From the NCBI GenBank assembly GCA_965228065.1, contig OZ245788.1:4092001-4156000 (forward strand): 64,000 nucleotides of DNA, written 5' to 3'. Source of the stretch: Sphingobium_A sp965228065. Its GTDB lineage: Bacteria > Pseudomonadota > Alphaproteobacteria > Sphingomonadales > Sphingomonadaceae. Within the stretch, counting starts at the first letter, position 1; each line of letters begins with the position of its first letter. The notes under the pieces were generated by a model. That model was not told where the DNA came from and ran no database searches. It worked only from the letters and a program-made list of their open reading frames with translations. A program made the position numbers and the translations under genes. Positions 1 to 8,170 of the stretch are shown one piece after another.

Positions 1-2013
1 ACCAATGCCGGCCGGATCGAGGGACTTGCCGGTGCCGCGATCAGCCTGGTCGGCAATTTCGACGATACGATCACCAATTCGGGCGCGATCGCCGGCACCG
101 GTGGTGTTGCGATCCAGATGGGCGGTGGCAATGATACACTGAACCTGCTCGCCGGATCGGTCATCACCGGCAGTGTCGATGGCGGCACGGGCACCGATAT
201 TGTGACCCTGGGCGGCACGGGCAATGGCAGCTTCGCCGGTGCGGTCAATTTCGAGCGGCTTGCGGTCGGCTCGGGCAGCTGGACGCTGACCGCGGCCTCG
301 ACCTTCAGCGGAGGTACCACGATCGGCGGCGGCGCTACGCTGACGGGCAACAGCACAACGCTGACCGGCGCCATCGCCAATGCCGGCACGCTGCGTGTCG
401 ATCAGGCGGATGCCGGCACACTCGGCGCGACGCTGACCGGCACCGGCCTGTTGCAGAAGCTGGGCGCAGGCACGCTCGCCATCGGATCGCAGACCGGCTT
501 CCTCGGCCCCGTCGAGGTGTTGGCCGGCCGGCTCAATGTTCTGGGCGTGATGCCTTCCGCGGTGCGGGTCGCGACCGGCGCGACGCTGGGTGGCACTGGC
601 ACGATCGCTGGTGCGACCATCCAGTCGGGCGCGACCATCGCGCCGGGCACGGGCGTCGGCACGCTGACCATTACCGGACAGCTCGTCCAGGAGGCAGGCT
701 CGACCTATGCCGCCGACATCGCCTCGGGCGGTGCGGACCGCATCGCGGTGGGCAGCATTGCGACGATCCGTTCGGGCGCGACCCTGGCGATCACGCGTGC
801 GGCCGGCGACTATGCAATCGGGTCTCGCTACACACTGCTGACCGCCGGCGGCGGCGTCAGCGGCAATTACGCGATGACGCAGAACGCGCTCGGCAATACC
901 GAACTGCGGTTGGGATCGAACGCCAATGCGATCTATGTCGATGTCGTGCGCACTGGCGCATCGCTGGCGCTGCTCGGCCTCAATCCCAATCAGGTGAATA
1001 CGGCGACAGCGTTCGGTACGCTCGGCGTCGCCAACCAGGCCTATGCTGCGCTGACGCTTGTTCCCAGCGACGATGTCGTGCGTTCGGGGCTCGATCTGCT
1101 CTCGGGTGAGGTCCACGCCTCTGTCGGCACCGCGATGGTGCTCAACGCGATCGCGACGGAAGCAGCGCTGGCACCGCGCTTCGCCATCGATGCCGAAGGT
1201 GCGGCGCTTTGGGGCCAGTTCGTCGCATCGAGCGGCGAGGATTCGGGGATATTGGGTGCGGCGGATGCCGAGCGCGAGACGACCGGCGGGATCGGCGGCG
1301 CCGATTTCGGCTTCGCGTCGGGCGCGCGTGTCGGCATCGTCGGCGGTTTCACCAAGGAGGATCTGACCGTCCGCGCCCGCGCCAGCAGCGCCAAGCTGGA
1401 GACGGTGCACATCATGGCCTATGCCGGGGGCAAGTTCGGCGGGGTCAATCTGCACGCGGGGATCGGCTATGGCTGGACCGACGTCACGACCAGGCGCGAC
1501 ATCGCCTTCCCGGGCTTCTCCGATCAGGTCGAGGCCGATTATAAGGGCAATACGCTGCACGGCTTCGCTGAAATCGGCATGCCGATCGCGGCGACGGGCG
1601 GTGCGGTGGAGCCGTTCGCGGGCCTCGGCTTCTATCGCGTCAAGACCGATGGCTTTGCTGAAAGCGCCGGACCGGTCTCGCTCAGCGTCGCCGCTCGCAA
1701 GGACACTTTCGGCCTCGGCAAGCTCGGCGTGAAGGCGGCGACCCCGATCGTCGGCGGACTTTCGGGCCGAGGCAGCCTGGCTTGGCAGCATGTGTTCGGC
1801 GATCTGGTCTCGACCAGCGTCCACCGCTTCGGCGCTTCGGCGGCGAGCTTCGGCGTCACAGGGACCGCGCTGTCGCGCGATGCTGCCGCTGCGACGGTCG
1901 CGCTCGACTGGCGGATGAGCAAGGCTGCCACGGTCTCCGTCTCCTATGACGGCCTGATCGGCAAATATGGCTCGCAGAACAATGGCCGGCTGACGCTGTC
2001 GATCGGCTTCTGA
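1..2013 (+). CDS. Autotransporter (type V secretion), 5'-truncated by window edge
   Basis: The reading frame is open from base 1, so the N-terminus and signal peptide lie outside the window. The visible part begins with Gly/Thr/Asn-rich repeats typical of a right-handed beta-helix passenger (recurring 'TNSGAIAGTGG', 'GGGATLTG' and 'SGATIAPGTGVGTL' patterns, to about base 1000). From about base 1200 to the end it reads as a roughly 270-residue autotransporter beta-barrel with alternating aromatic and glycine strands and the terminal phenylalanine expected of a Bam-inserted outer-membrane barrel (ending LSIGF). The barrel would anchor the protein in the outer membrane and the passenger would be surface displayed. 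The passenger's function (adhesin, enzyme or other) cannot be told from this piece. It is followed immediately by a strong terminator. Confidence 0.9.
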   Translation, partial: TNAGRIEGLAGAAISLVGNFDDTITNSGAIAGTGGVAIQMGGGNDTLNLLAGSVITGSVDGGTGTDIVTLGGTGNGSFAGAVNFERLAVGSGSWTLTAASTFSGGTTIGGGATLTGNSTTLTGAIANAGTLRVDQADAGTLGATLTGTGLLQKLGAGTLAIGSQTGFLGPVEVLAGRLNVLGVMPSAVRVATGATLGGTGTIAGATIQSGATIAPGTGVGTLTITGQLVQEAGSTYAADIASGGADRIAVGSIATIRSGATLAITRAAGDYAIGSRYTLLTAGGGVSGNYAMTQNALGNTELRLGSNANAIYVDVVRTGASLALLGLNPNQVNTATAFGTLGVANQAYAALTLVPSDDVVRSGLDLLSGEVHASVGTAMVLNAIATEAALAPRFAIDAEGAALWGQFVASSGEDSGILGAADAERETTGGIGGADFGFASGARVGIVGGFTKEDLTVRARASSAKLETVHIMAYAGGKFGGVNLHAGIGYGWTDVTTRRDIAFPGFSDQVEADYKGNTLHGFAEIGMPIAATGGAVEPFAGLGFYRVKTDGFAESAGPVSLSVAARKDTFGLGKLGVKAATPIVGGLSGRGSLAWQHVFGDLVSTSVHRFGASAASFGVTGTALSRDAAAATVALDWRMSKAATVSVSYDGLIGKYGSQNNGRLTLSIGF

Positions 2014-2061
2014 TCACCCCCGACCGCCGTGGCGCTCCCCTTGGCGCCACGCCGGCTTTTG

Positions 2062-2107
2062 CAGGCTCGTTCCGGTTCCTGTCGAACCGGAGCGGGCCTG
2101 TCTTTTT
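2062..2107 (+). terminator. Rho-independent terminator after the autotransporter
   Basis: A 17-bp stem (2062-2078 with 2084-2100; 15 Watson-Crick pairs plus two G-U) closes a 5-base loop and is followed by TCTTTTT. It ends the rightward autotransporter transcript. Because the stem is symmetric it may also serve the leftward DUF1989 gene whose stop codon lies at 2106-2108. Confidence 0.85.
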
Positions 2108-2687
2108 AGTCGATCAGGTAATGGATCGGCTTGAACGCATAGTTGTTCGATTGCAGCGCCGAACAGGCGGTAAGCCCGATGATCAGGTCGATCTCCGCCT
2201 CGAATATGATGCGGTCGCCCGCCCGGCTGAGCGGAGGATCGACGCGGAGCGCGCCGGTCTGGCCATCCACCTGCACGTTCATGAAGATATTGAAGGCGCA
2301 GGGGATCGCGTCGGGCTCGATGCCATGCGGCGCCAACGCCTCGGCGAGATTGCCGAAACAGCCGCGATGCGGTTCGGTATCGCCATAGATGATCCGGAAC
2401 GTATCCGCCGAACAGGGCGTCAGCAGGAAATCGTGGCGGCCGACATCATCATGGACGATGCGCATCATCACCCGCGAGCGATTGGAATAGAGCGGATCGC
2501 CGGTGGTGAGGAACAGCTTCGACGCATAATCGAGCGATCTGCCAGACGAGATCGCCTCGCGGACATCGGCGCGGTCGAAAGCGACCATATCGGCCACCTG
2601 CTCGCCGAGCGGGTCGATCACGGTCAGCCGCTGGCCCTTGTTCAGCGTGAAGGCCGTGCCCGAACGCGGCGGAATCTCAAAGGCCAT
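2106..2687 (-). CDS. DUF1989 (urea carboxylase-associated family) protein
   Basis: A 193-residue protein of the DUF1989 family. Members accompany urea carboxylase/allophanate genes and some are described as ethanolamine- or nitrogen-metabolism associated; no reaction is firmly assigned here. Family features include the N-terminal 'KGQRLTVIDPLGEQVADMVAF' region (about residues 17-37), 'DFLLTPCSADTF', and 'CAFNIFMNV' in the second half with the probable metal/active-site Cys. I chose the ATG at 2687 because AAGGAG lies 9 bases upstream; the longer in-frame start at 2714 has no ribosome binding site. Its start overlaps the end of the upstream GntA-like gene by 11 bases, so the two are translationally coupled and probably act in the same process. 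Confidence 0.85.
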   Translation of the reverse strand: MAFEIPPRSGTAFTLNKGQRLTVIDPLGEQVADMVAFDRADVREAISSGRSLDYASKLFLTTGDPLYSNRSRVMMRIVHDDVGRHDFLLTPCSADTFRIIYGDTEPHRGCFGNLAEALAPHGIEPDAIPCAFNIFMNVQVDGQTGALRVDPPLSRAGDRIIFEAEIDLIIGLTACSALQSNNYAFKPIHYLID

Positions 2688-3363
2688 GGGTCTGCGTCTC
2701 CTTGCGGCCCGCAAACGGGCATTGCCAGCCGGCGTCTACTGCGCGTCCGCTATATTGTCGCGCTTCGGACTGGTCGCCGTGCCGCGCCAGCATCGGATTT
2801 TCGGACCCGGCCAGCGCGACGTCGCGATCGAGGATGCTGGTGCGCAGCTTCTCGTAACGTCCTTGCGCGCGCAGCCGCTCGAACTGATCGTGCAGGTTGA
2901 AGACGAGGGCAGGGCGTTCGAAGCGGCGTGCGGGCCGGCTGGCCTGCGGATGGAGGCCGACGACGAAGAACGCCTCTCCACCGAAGCTCAGCGAGAAATG
3001 CGGATCGTCGGGATCGCTGCTGACCCGCATGTCGGGCGCCTGGCCCAGCCACGCATCCTTGTCGCTGAGCGACTGGACACGCTCCCACAGGGCATCTTCG
3101 AACGCGGTTTCTGAAAGTTCGGTCGGGCCTTCGAAGACGACGACGAGCGTCTGGAACAGCGCAGGCGCCTGCGCATAGCCCTGCGCCAATGCGTAGAGCC
3201 GGGGCCAGATATCCATGTCATCCCATGCGGACGTAATGTCCCGCGCGACGACAATGGTCATCTGGTCGCGGGCCAGCGCGGATTTCGCCCCGACGCAGGG
3301 GAAACCGGCTGTCTTCACAAAGTCGCGAAAGCGCGTGGCGAGATCGATTTTCTGAAACGGCAT
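2677..3363 (-). CDS. YqcI/YcgG-GntA family heme-dependent N-oxygenase
   Basis: About 228 residues from the ATG at 3363; further ATGs at 3423, 3453 and 3486 are possible and none has a clear ribosome binding site, so the start is uncertain. The C-terminal signature 'NPMLARHGDQSEARQYSGR' matches the family that contains GntA, the heme enzyme that N-hydroxylates a guanidine intermediate in guanitoxin biosynthesis, and other heme oxidases acting on arginine-like or amine substrates. The rest of the guanitoxin pathway is not present nearby, so the substrate here is unknown. It overlaps the DUF1989 gene by 11 bases, which suggests a small nitrogen-compound pathway. Family assignment is confident, the reaction is inferred. 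Confidence 0.8.
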   Translation of the reverse strand: MPFQKIDLATRFRDFVKTAGFPCVGAKSALARDQMTIVVARDITSAWDDMDIWPRLYALAQGYAQAPALFQTLVVVFEGPTELSETAFEDALWERVQSLSDKDAWLGQAPDMRVSSDPDDPHFSLSFGGEAFFVVGLHPQASRPARRFERPALVFNLHDQFERLRAQGRYEKLRTSILDRDVALAGSENPMLARHGDQSEARQYSGRAVDAGWQCPFAGRKETQTHGL

Positions 3364-3594
3364 TCGCGCCCAACACCGAAGCGAACCATTTGTTTCCGTG
3401 ATATTTTTGGGATTAACCTGCATCAGTGAATTGGACCGAGGCGGAAAAGGCATTTGGTGCAAACGCAGACAGGGCGGGGAGCCCAATCGGTTCGAGTCTC
3501 TGGTCGATATCTAGGCAGAGGCTCGCCCCCTCGACGGAACGGCGTCGACTGACACGCGTTCTGCATTCGTCGTTTGGATCACCCGGAGCCGCGA

Positions 3595-3846
3595 ATGGAC
3601 ACGCCCAACTACGGACACTGGATCAAGCAGGCGGAGATGTGCCGGCGTACGGCCGCAAATGCGACCGACGACGTGCTCAGGACGCGCTTTCTGCGTTTCG
3701 CGAAACGGTATGATGCCCTTGCGGCTGCATCGGTGCCGGATACCGGACGAAAATCGGCGTCGATCACCAAAGATGTGCTGCTGTTTTTCGCGGAACCGGT
3801 GGAAGATCCGGTATCTGACCTGCTGATCGCCACTCGGACGGTGTGA
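3595..3846 (+). CDS. Small conserved hypothetical protein (83 aa)
   Basis: The ATG at 3595 is preceded by a GGAG-like site about 8 bases upstream; an upstream in-frame ATG at 3574 is less likely. The N-terminal half ('YGHWIKQAEMCRRTAANATDDVLRTRFLRFAKRYDALA', written in part) resembles a widespread family of short alphaproteobacterial proteins in which a helix with R/C/A residues is followed by 'D..lr.r.l.lA..yd.lA'. These are cytosolic helical proteins of unknown role. No signal peptide or membrane segment is seen. It stands alone between divergent and convergent neighbours. Confidence 0.6.
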   Translation: MDTPNYGHWIKQAEMCRRTAANATDDVLRTRFLRFAKRYDALAAASVPDTGRKSASITKDVLLFFAEPVEDPVSDLLIATRTV

Positions 3847-3914
3847 TGTGCAGGGTGCGTTGCGGCCGAGCGCGTTGAAACCGGCAACTGCGTCGTAGGG
3901 TGGACGCAGTGCCT

Positions 3915-4133
3915 TTATGAAACCTTGCGGATCAATTCTCCGCTCTCGATCACCTCGAAGCTGGCCGGATCGATATAGCGGACGGGTTCGCCCGTCTCGA
4001 GCGTGAGTTTGGTCGCGCCCAAATGACGCCGTACGCCGTTGCCGTCGCGCGCCATATGGACATAGCGATATTCGACGACGGCAACGCGGGTGCCGTCGTC
4101 TCCGACGCAGCGATAACGGGCGAGTTCCTCCAT
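3915..4133 (-). CDS. Small conserved hypothetical protein (72 aa) coupled to rnk
   Basis: A 72-residue protein rich in beta-strand-like segments (YRYVHMARDGNGVRRH, TKLTLETGEPVRYIDP). Its ATG overlaps the TGA of the upstream rnk-like gene by one base (TGATG), so it is almost certainly translated by coupling from the same mRNA. I do not recognise a named family. No signal peptide or transmembrane segment is visible. Its linkage to an elongation-factor-like gene is the only clue to its role. Confidence 0.6.
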   Translation of the reverse strand: MEELARYRCVGDDGTRVAVVEYRYVHMARDGNGVRRHLGATKLTLETGEPVRYIDPASFEVIESGELIRKVS

Positions 4134-4558
4134 CAAGGTGCTTCGCCTGCTTCCACACGCACGATGCGAAGTGTTCTTTCCTGCCCGTCGCGGTCGGGCC
4201 AGACGATCGAATCGCCTTGCGCCAGGCCGATCAGCCCCGCGCCGATCGGGGTGAGGATCGAGATGCGGCCGGCTTCGATATCGGCATCCTGCGGATAGAC
4301 CAGCTTCACGGTGCGCGGCGTGCCGCTGCGTTCGTCGACGAACGCGATCACGCTGTTCATCGCGACGGTGAGCGGGGGAAGCGTCTTGGCCGAATGGAGT
4401 TTTGCGCGTTCCAGCTCGGTCAGCAGCAGATCGGCCACCATGGGCTGGGTCTGTTCGATGCGCAGCGCAAGCGCGGTCAGCGTCTCGCATTCTTCGGTGA
4501 GCAGATGGATTGCCGGCCGGCGACGCGCGGCCGGCTTCGGAGACGTCTTCATATTCAT
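4133..4558 (-). CDS. rnk: Nucleoside diphosphate kinase regulator (Rnk), GreA/GreB-like
   Basis: 141 residues. An N-terminal short helical/coiled region (about 20-60, 'IHLLTEECETLTALALRIEQTQPMVADLL' in part) is followed by a GreA/GreB-type C-terminal domain: 'VAMNSVIAFVDERSGTPRTVKLVYPQDADIEAGRISILTPIGAGLIGLAQGDSI' (in part), with the 'LTPIGAGLIGL..GD' signature of the family. Rnk-type proteins bind RNA polymerase near the secondary channel like Gre factors but have a shorter coiled coil. It heads a two-gene operon with the small gene at 3915-4133. Confidence 0.88.
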   Translation of the reverse strand: MNMKTSPKPAARRRPAIHLLTEECETLTALALRIEQTQPMVADLLLTELERAKLHSAKTLPPLTVAMNSVIAFVDERSGTPRTVKLVYPQDADIEAGRISILTPIGAGLIGLAQGDSIVWPDRDGQERTLRIVRVEAGEAP

Positions 4559-4617
4559 GGCTTTCAGGGTTCGGCGGCCGCACGGGGGCGGGGCCGGATG
4601 CTTCGATGCTGTCTTAC

Positions 4618-4697
4618 CCCGGGCCTCGACGAGATGACGAAGCGAAGCCCGGGCTAGCCGCGCGCGGCGAGCTGCCCTGAATGGTGGCGATATCGCC
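4618..4697. other. Palindrome-rich gap upstream of rnk
   Basis: In the 241-bp gap between rnk and ridA there is an 11-bp inverted repeat with one mismatch (4618-4628 with 4643-4653, CCCGGGC core) and a perfect 12-bp palindrome GGCGATATCGCC at 4686-4697. A weaker pair ATGATC/GATCAT lies at 4703-4719. Either could be an operator in the rnk control region or an RNA hairpin. No gene is supported in this gap. Confidence 0.35.
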
Positions 4698-4736
4698 TGT
4701 GGATGATCTGCTTGATCATGAGGGTGATGTGGCGAT

Positions 4737-4783
4737 GCGAGGGCGGTCTGTCAAATGACGGGTCGAAACCCTGCCGCCCTCGC
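4737..4783 (-). terminator. Terminator-like hairpin after ridA
   Basis: A perfect 10-bp inverted repeat (GCGAGGGCGG at 4737-4746, complement at 4774-4783) encloses a nested GGGT-TTCG-ACCC hairpin. It lies 16 bases past the ridA stop on the minus strand and is placed to end the alr-dadA-ridA transcript. There is no clear U-tract, so it is an RNA hairpin with probable rather than certain terminator function. Confidence 0.5.
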
Positions 4784-4799
4784 GCTGTCGTGCCGGGCT

Positions 4800-5147
4800 T
4801 CAGGGAAGCGCGGCGACGACGATGATCTCCACCTTATAGTCCGGGGTCGCCAGGCGAACTTCGCCGGTGGCGCGCGCGGGCGTGGTGGCCGGATCGACCC
4901 AGCTTTCCCAGACGGTGTTCATCGTGCCGAAATCGGCCATGTCGGCAAGCCAGATCGTCGCCGTCAGAATGCGCGAGCGATCGGTGCCAGCCTCTGCGAG
5001 CAGCGCGTCGATCGACGAGAGCACGGCGCGGGTCTGCGCCTGCACGTCTTCACCCGGTGCGCCGACCTGGCCCGCCAGATAGACGAGGCCGTTATGGATC
5101 ACGGCCTGGCTCATGCGCGGACCCGATTTCAGTCTGACGATGCTCAT
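4800..5147 (-). CDS. RidA family (YjgF/UK114) enamine/imine deaminase
   Basis: 115 residues, the usual length of the trimeric RidA family. Visible family features are 'NGLVYLAGQVGAPGEDVQAQTRAVLSSIDALLAEAG' (in part) and the C-terminal 'TPDYKVEIIVVAAL', although the classic Arg-containing 'R.cv.v..LP' end is modified. RidA proteins hydrolyse reactive enamine/imine intermediates released by PLP enzymes and FAD amino-acid oxidases, which fits its place 27 bases downstream of D-amino acid dehydrogenase and alanine racemase in one operon: it would clear imino-acid products of DadA. Cytosolic. Confidence 0.9.
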   Translation of the reverse strand: MSIVRLKSGPRMSQAVIHNGLVYLAGQVGAPGEDVQAQTRAVLSSIDALLAEAGTDRSRILTATIWLADMADFGTMNTVWESWVDPATTPARATGEVRLATPDYKVEIIVVAALP

Positions 5148-5174
5148 TGTGTGTATGTCTCCTTGTTTGAAAGA

Positions 5175-6431
5175 TCAGGCTCGATAGCGTGCGATCGACA
5201 GTCCGTCCGCATCGATTTCGGGCTGACGCCCGGATATGATGTCGGCGATGACATGCCCCGATCCGCAGCCCATCGTCCAGCCCAACGTCCCGTGGCCGGT
5301 ATTGAGGTACAGGTTGGGGATTGCTGTCGGCCCCAGGATCGGCGGACCATCGGGCGTCATCGGGCGCAGGCCGCACCAGTAATCGACGTCAGACAGGTTC
5401 GCCGCACCGGGGAAGAGGTCGTTGACACAATGGAGCAACGTGTCCTTGCGCCGGGCGGGCAGGTCGCGGCTATAGCCGGATATCTCGGCCATCCCGCCCA
5501 CGCGCACGCGATCGCCCAGCCGCGTGATCGCGATCTTGTAGCTTTCGTCGAGCAGGGTGGAGACGGGCGCGCGATCGGGCTCGACGATCGGCGCGGTGAT
5601 CGAATATCCCTTCACCGGATAGACCGGCACATGCATCCCCAGCGGCTTGAGCAGGGCGGGCGAGAAGCTGGCAAGCGCGACGAGATACTGATCGCCAGAC
5701 ACCATGCCGCGATCGGTGCGCACGCCCGCGATCCTGCCCTTGTCGACGGCCAGCGACTCGATCTTCGTATTGTACCGGAACTCGACGCCCATTTCCGCGA
5801 GCTTTTCGGCAAGTTTGACGGTGAAGATCTGGCAATCGCCGGTTTCGTCATTGGGCAGGCGCAAACCGCCGACGAAGCGGTCGCGCGTTGCGGCAAGGCC
5901 GGGTTCGGCGCGCACGCAGCCGTCGCGGTCGAGCACTTCGTATGGGATGCCGTATTCGTCCAGCACCGGGATATCCTTGGCGCTGCCGTCCAACTGGCTC
6001 TGAGTACGGAACAATTGCAGCGTGCCGCGCTCGCGATGGTCGTAATCGATCGACAGCTCGTCGCGCAATATGGCGAGCTGATCGCGGCTGAATTCCGCCA
6101 GCCGCACCATCCGGCTCTTGTTGAGCGCATAGCGCGCGCTGGTGCAGTTGCGCAGCATCGATGCCACCCAGCGCAGCATCTCCATGTCCGGATTGGGGCG
6201 CAGGATCAGCGGGGCATGCCGCATCATCAGCCAGCGAATCGCCTTCATCGGAATGCCGGGTGCCGCCCAGGGCGAGGCATAGCCGGGAGAGATCTCTCCG
6301 GCATTGGCGAAGCTGGTTTCCAGCGCGGGGCCGGGCTGGCGATCGACCACGACCACTTCATGGCCCGCCTGGACGAGATACCAGGCCGATGTGATGCCGA
6401 CGACGCCCGCACCCAATATGACGATCTTCAT
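5175..6431 (-). CDS. dadA: D-amino acid dehydrogenase, FAD-dependent (DadA)
   Basis: 418 residues, the normal DadA length. The N-terminal FAD-binding fold is plain ('IVILGAGVVGITSAWYL', GxGxxG), followed by 'SFANAGEISPGYASPWAAPG', a DadA hallmark, and the C-terminal 'LYLNTGHGTLGWTMGCGSG' FAD-binding segment. It oxidises D-alanine and other D-amino acids to 2-oxo acids and ammonia, passing electrons to the respiratory chain at the inner membrane. Its ATG overlaps the stop of the upstream alanine racemase gene by four bases (ATGA), so the pair converts L-alanine to D-alanine to pyruvate as a unit. Confidence 0.95.
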   Translation of the reverse strand: MKIVILGAGVVGITSAWYLVQAGHEVVVVDRQPGPALETSFANAGEISPGYASPWAAPGIPMKAIRWLMMRHAPLILRPNPDMEMLRWVASMLRNCTSARYALNKSRMVRLAEFSRDQLAILRDELSIDYDHRERGTLQLFRTQSQLDGSAKDIPVLDEYGIPYEVLDRDGCVRAEPGLAATRDRFVGGLRLPNDETGDCQIFTVKLAEKLAEMGVEFRYNTKIESLAVDKGRIAGVRTDRGMVSGDQYLVALASFSPALLKPLGMHVPVYPVKGYSITAPIVEPDRAPVSTLLDESYKIAITRLGDRVRVGGMAEISGYSRDLPARRKDTLLHCVNDLFPGAANLSDVDYWCGLRPMTPDGPPILGPTAIPNLYLNTGHGTLGWTMGCGSGHVIADIISGRQPEIDADGLSIARYRA

Positions 6432-7567
6432 TGCCAGCCCCCTGCTGCCTGAACGTGCGCTGCCCCGCTTTCGAGGTAGATGCGCTGATAGCGTGACCCG
6501 AGCCGCGCCAGGATTTCGTGATCGATCGTGTCTGCGTCGCGCGCCACGTCGGCGGGCGATTGCGACGGCCCGATCAGTTCGACGAAGTCGCCCGCGGCGA
6601 TCCCGTCCTCGGGCAGCGCGGAAACGTCGATCGTCATGCTGTCCATCGAAACGCGGCCGATAATCGGCAGGCGCGTGCCGTCGAACCAGGCCGCGCCGCG
6701 TCCACTCAGGCTGCGCGGCCAGCCATCGGCATAGCCGATGCCGAGTGTCGCCAGCCGGCGGGGTTCCGCCGTCACATGCGACAGGCCGTAGCCGACGCCG
6801 GTTGCGGGCGCGACGTCACGGATCTGCGCGATCCGCGCGTCCAGGCGGAGCGCGGGCAGCAGGGGCGTGGACGCATCGCCGGCCGCGCCGAACAGCGCGA
6901 TTCCCGGGCGAACGAGATCGAGATGGAAGCCGTTGCCGAGCACCACGCCCGCACTGTTCGCGATCGACGCATCGACGGAAGGGAACAGGGCTCTGGCGCG
7001 CGCGAAACAGGCCAGTTGCGCGGCATTCGCGGGATGGTCGGGAATATCGGCACAGGCGAGATGCGTCATCAGCAGGCGGATCGAGAGCTGTTCTGCCAGA
7101 CCGGGATCGCTCGCCAGCCATGCCGCATGGTCGAGATCGATGCCCAGTCGCGACATGCCGCTATCGATCTGCAGCGCGGCGGGCAGGGGGCGGCCACGCG
7201 CGATGGCCAACGCGCGCCAACGTTCGATCTGCTCTGGCGCGTTGAGCACGGGTATGAAACCGCGATCGGCGCACAGCGGCTCACAATCGGGATCCAGCCC
7301 GTTGAGGATGAAGATCGTGCAATCGGGATCGAGCACGCCCGAAAGCGCCAGGGCTTCGGACAGATGGGCAACGAAGAAGGTGCGGCACCCCTCGCGGCGC
7401 AGCGCAGCGGCGACGGGCAGGGCGCCCAATCCATAGGCATCGGCCTTGACCACCGCGCCGCAGCGCGCTGGCGCGGCGCGCCGAGCGATCGCCGCGAAAT
7501 TGGCGCGGACCGCGTCAAGATCGACGGTCAGCCGGCTGGACGCACTTGGGCACACATCCTTTTCCAC
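6428..7567 (-). CDS. Alanine racemase, catabolic (DadX/Alr)
   Basis: 379 residues. The PLP lysine is in 'VVKADAYGLGA' (K41) and the 'LGIGYADGWPR' segment marks the C-terminal domain with its conserved tyrosine. It interconverts L- and D-alanine. Coupling to dadA (4-base overlap) and divergence from an Lrp-type regulator mark it as the catabolic DadX-type enzyme rather than the cell-wall housekeeping racemase. The start is GTG at 7567 with GAGAGG about 6 bases upstream. The leader shared with the divergent regulator holds a perfect inverted repeat. Confidence 0.92.
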   Translation of the reverse strand: MEKDVCPSASSRLTVDLDAVRANFAAIARRAAPARCGAVVKADAYGLGALPVAAALRREGCRTFFVAHLSEALALSGVLDPDCTIFILNGLDPDCEPLCADRGFIPVLNAPEQIERWRALAIARGRPLPAALQIDSGMSRLGIDLDHAAWLASDPGLAEQLSIRLLMTHLACADIPDHPANAAQLACFARARALFPSVDASIANSAGVVLGNGFHLDLVRPGIALFGAAGDASTPLLPALRLDARIAQIRDVAPATGVGYGLSHVTAEPRRLATLGIGYADGWPRSLSGRGAAWFDGTRLPIIGRVSMDSMTIDVSALPEDGIAAGDFVELIGPSQSPADVARDADTIDHEILARLGSRYQRIYLESGAAHVQAAGGWQ

Positions 7568-7654
7568 GCTTCACCTCTCGCGCTTTAATTAGCCGCAGGG
7601 CTGTCGAATTTTTCGCCTGATCGCGCTAGAATTGGTCGATATTGCGCTATAAAG

Positions 7655-7687
7655 TGCAGAATATTCGAAGATTTGGAATATTCTGCA
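7655..7687. promoter_or_regulatory. Perfect 12-bp inverted repeat, probable Lrp-family operator
   Basis: Arms TGCAGAATATTC (7655-7666) and GAATATTCTGCA (7676-7687) are perfectly complementary with a 9-base spacer. The right arm ends on the first base of the regulator ATG at 7687. It lies in the 119-bp gap between alr and the divergent Lrp-type gene, so it could autoregulate the regulator and control the dad operon. Lrp proteins favour AT-rich dyads of this kind; binding is inferred. Confidence 0.65.
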
Positions 7688-8133
7688 TGCATGCCATCGA
7701 CGAGACCGATCGCCGGATCCTGACTGCATTGCGGCTGGACGGCCGGATTACCAATGGCGCGCTGGCGGCCAGGATCGGCCTGTCACCGTCCGCCTGCCTG
7801 CGCCGCGTGAAGATGCTCGAACGATCGGGCGTGATCCGCGGTTATACCGCGATCATCGCGGGCACTGCTCCCGATGAAGGCATGACCGCGATTGTGCAGG
7901 TCGCGCTCGATCGCCAGACCGAAGAATATCTGACCCGCTTCGAACAGGGGCTGCGCAACCATCCAGAGGTACGCGAATGGTATCTGATGACGGGTGACGG
8001 CGATTATGTGCTGCGCCTGCAGATCGCGAACATCGCCGAATATGAGCGCTTCCACGCGACGGTGCTGTCGCGGCTGCCCGGCGTCTCGCGGATCACGTCG
8101 AGCTTCGCGATGCGGAGCCATGCGCATCGGTAG
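7687..8133 (+). CDS. Lrp/AsnC family transcriptional regulator of the dad operon
   Basis: 148 residues from the ATG at 7687, which gives the canonical start 'MHAIDETDRRILTALRLDGR'; an upstream ATG at 7642 would add residues lying within the operator. Residues 5-60 form the winged helix ('TNGALAARIGLSPSACLRRVKMLERSGVI') and residues 70-140 the RAM ligand-binding domain ending 'LPGVSRITSSFAM'. Members bind amino acids such as alanine and act as octamers or dimers on AT-rich dyads. Divergent orientation to alr-dadA-ridA argues for a DadR-like role, sensing L-alanine. Confidence 0.92.
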   Translation: MHAIDETDRRILTALRLDGRITNGALAARIGLSPSACLRRVKMLERSGVIRGYTAIIAGTAPDEGMTAIVQVALDRQTEEYLTRFEQGLRNHPEVREWYLMTGDGDYVLRLQIANIAEYERFHATVLSRLPGVSRITSSFAMRSHAHR

Positions 8134-8170
8134 GTGGCAGTTTCGACGGAGCGTCAACCACATCGAAGGG

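Noticed and set aside
2677..3486. Guanitoxin biosynthesis cluster
   Set aside because: Only the GntA-like gene is present; the PLP, kinase and methyltransferase genes of that pathway are absent nearby.
3478..3510. Possible tRNA 3' fragment (GGTTCGAGTC, T-loop-like)
   Set aside because: The flanking bases do not pair as a T-stem and no acceptor stem or CCA is present; no integrase is nearby.
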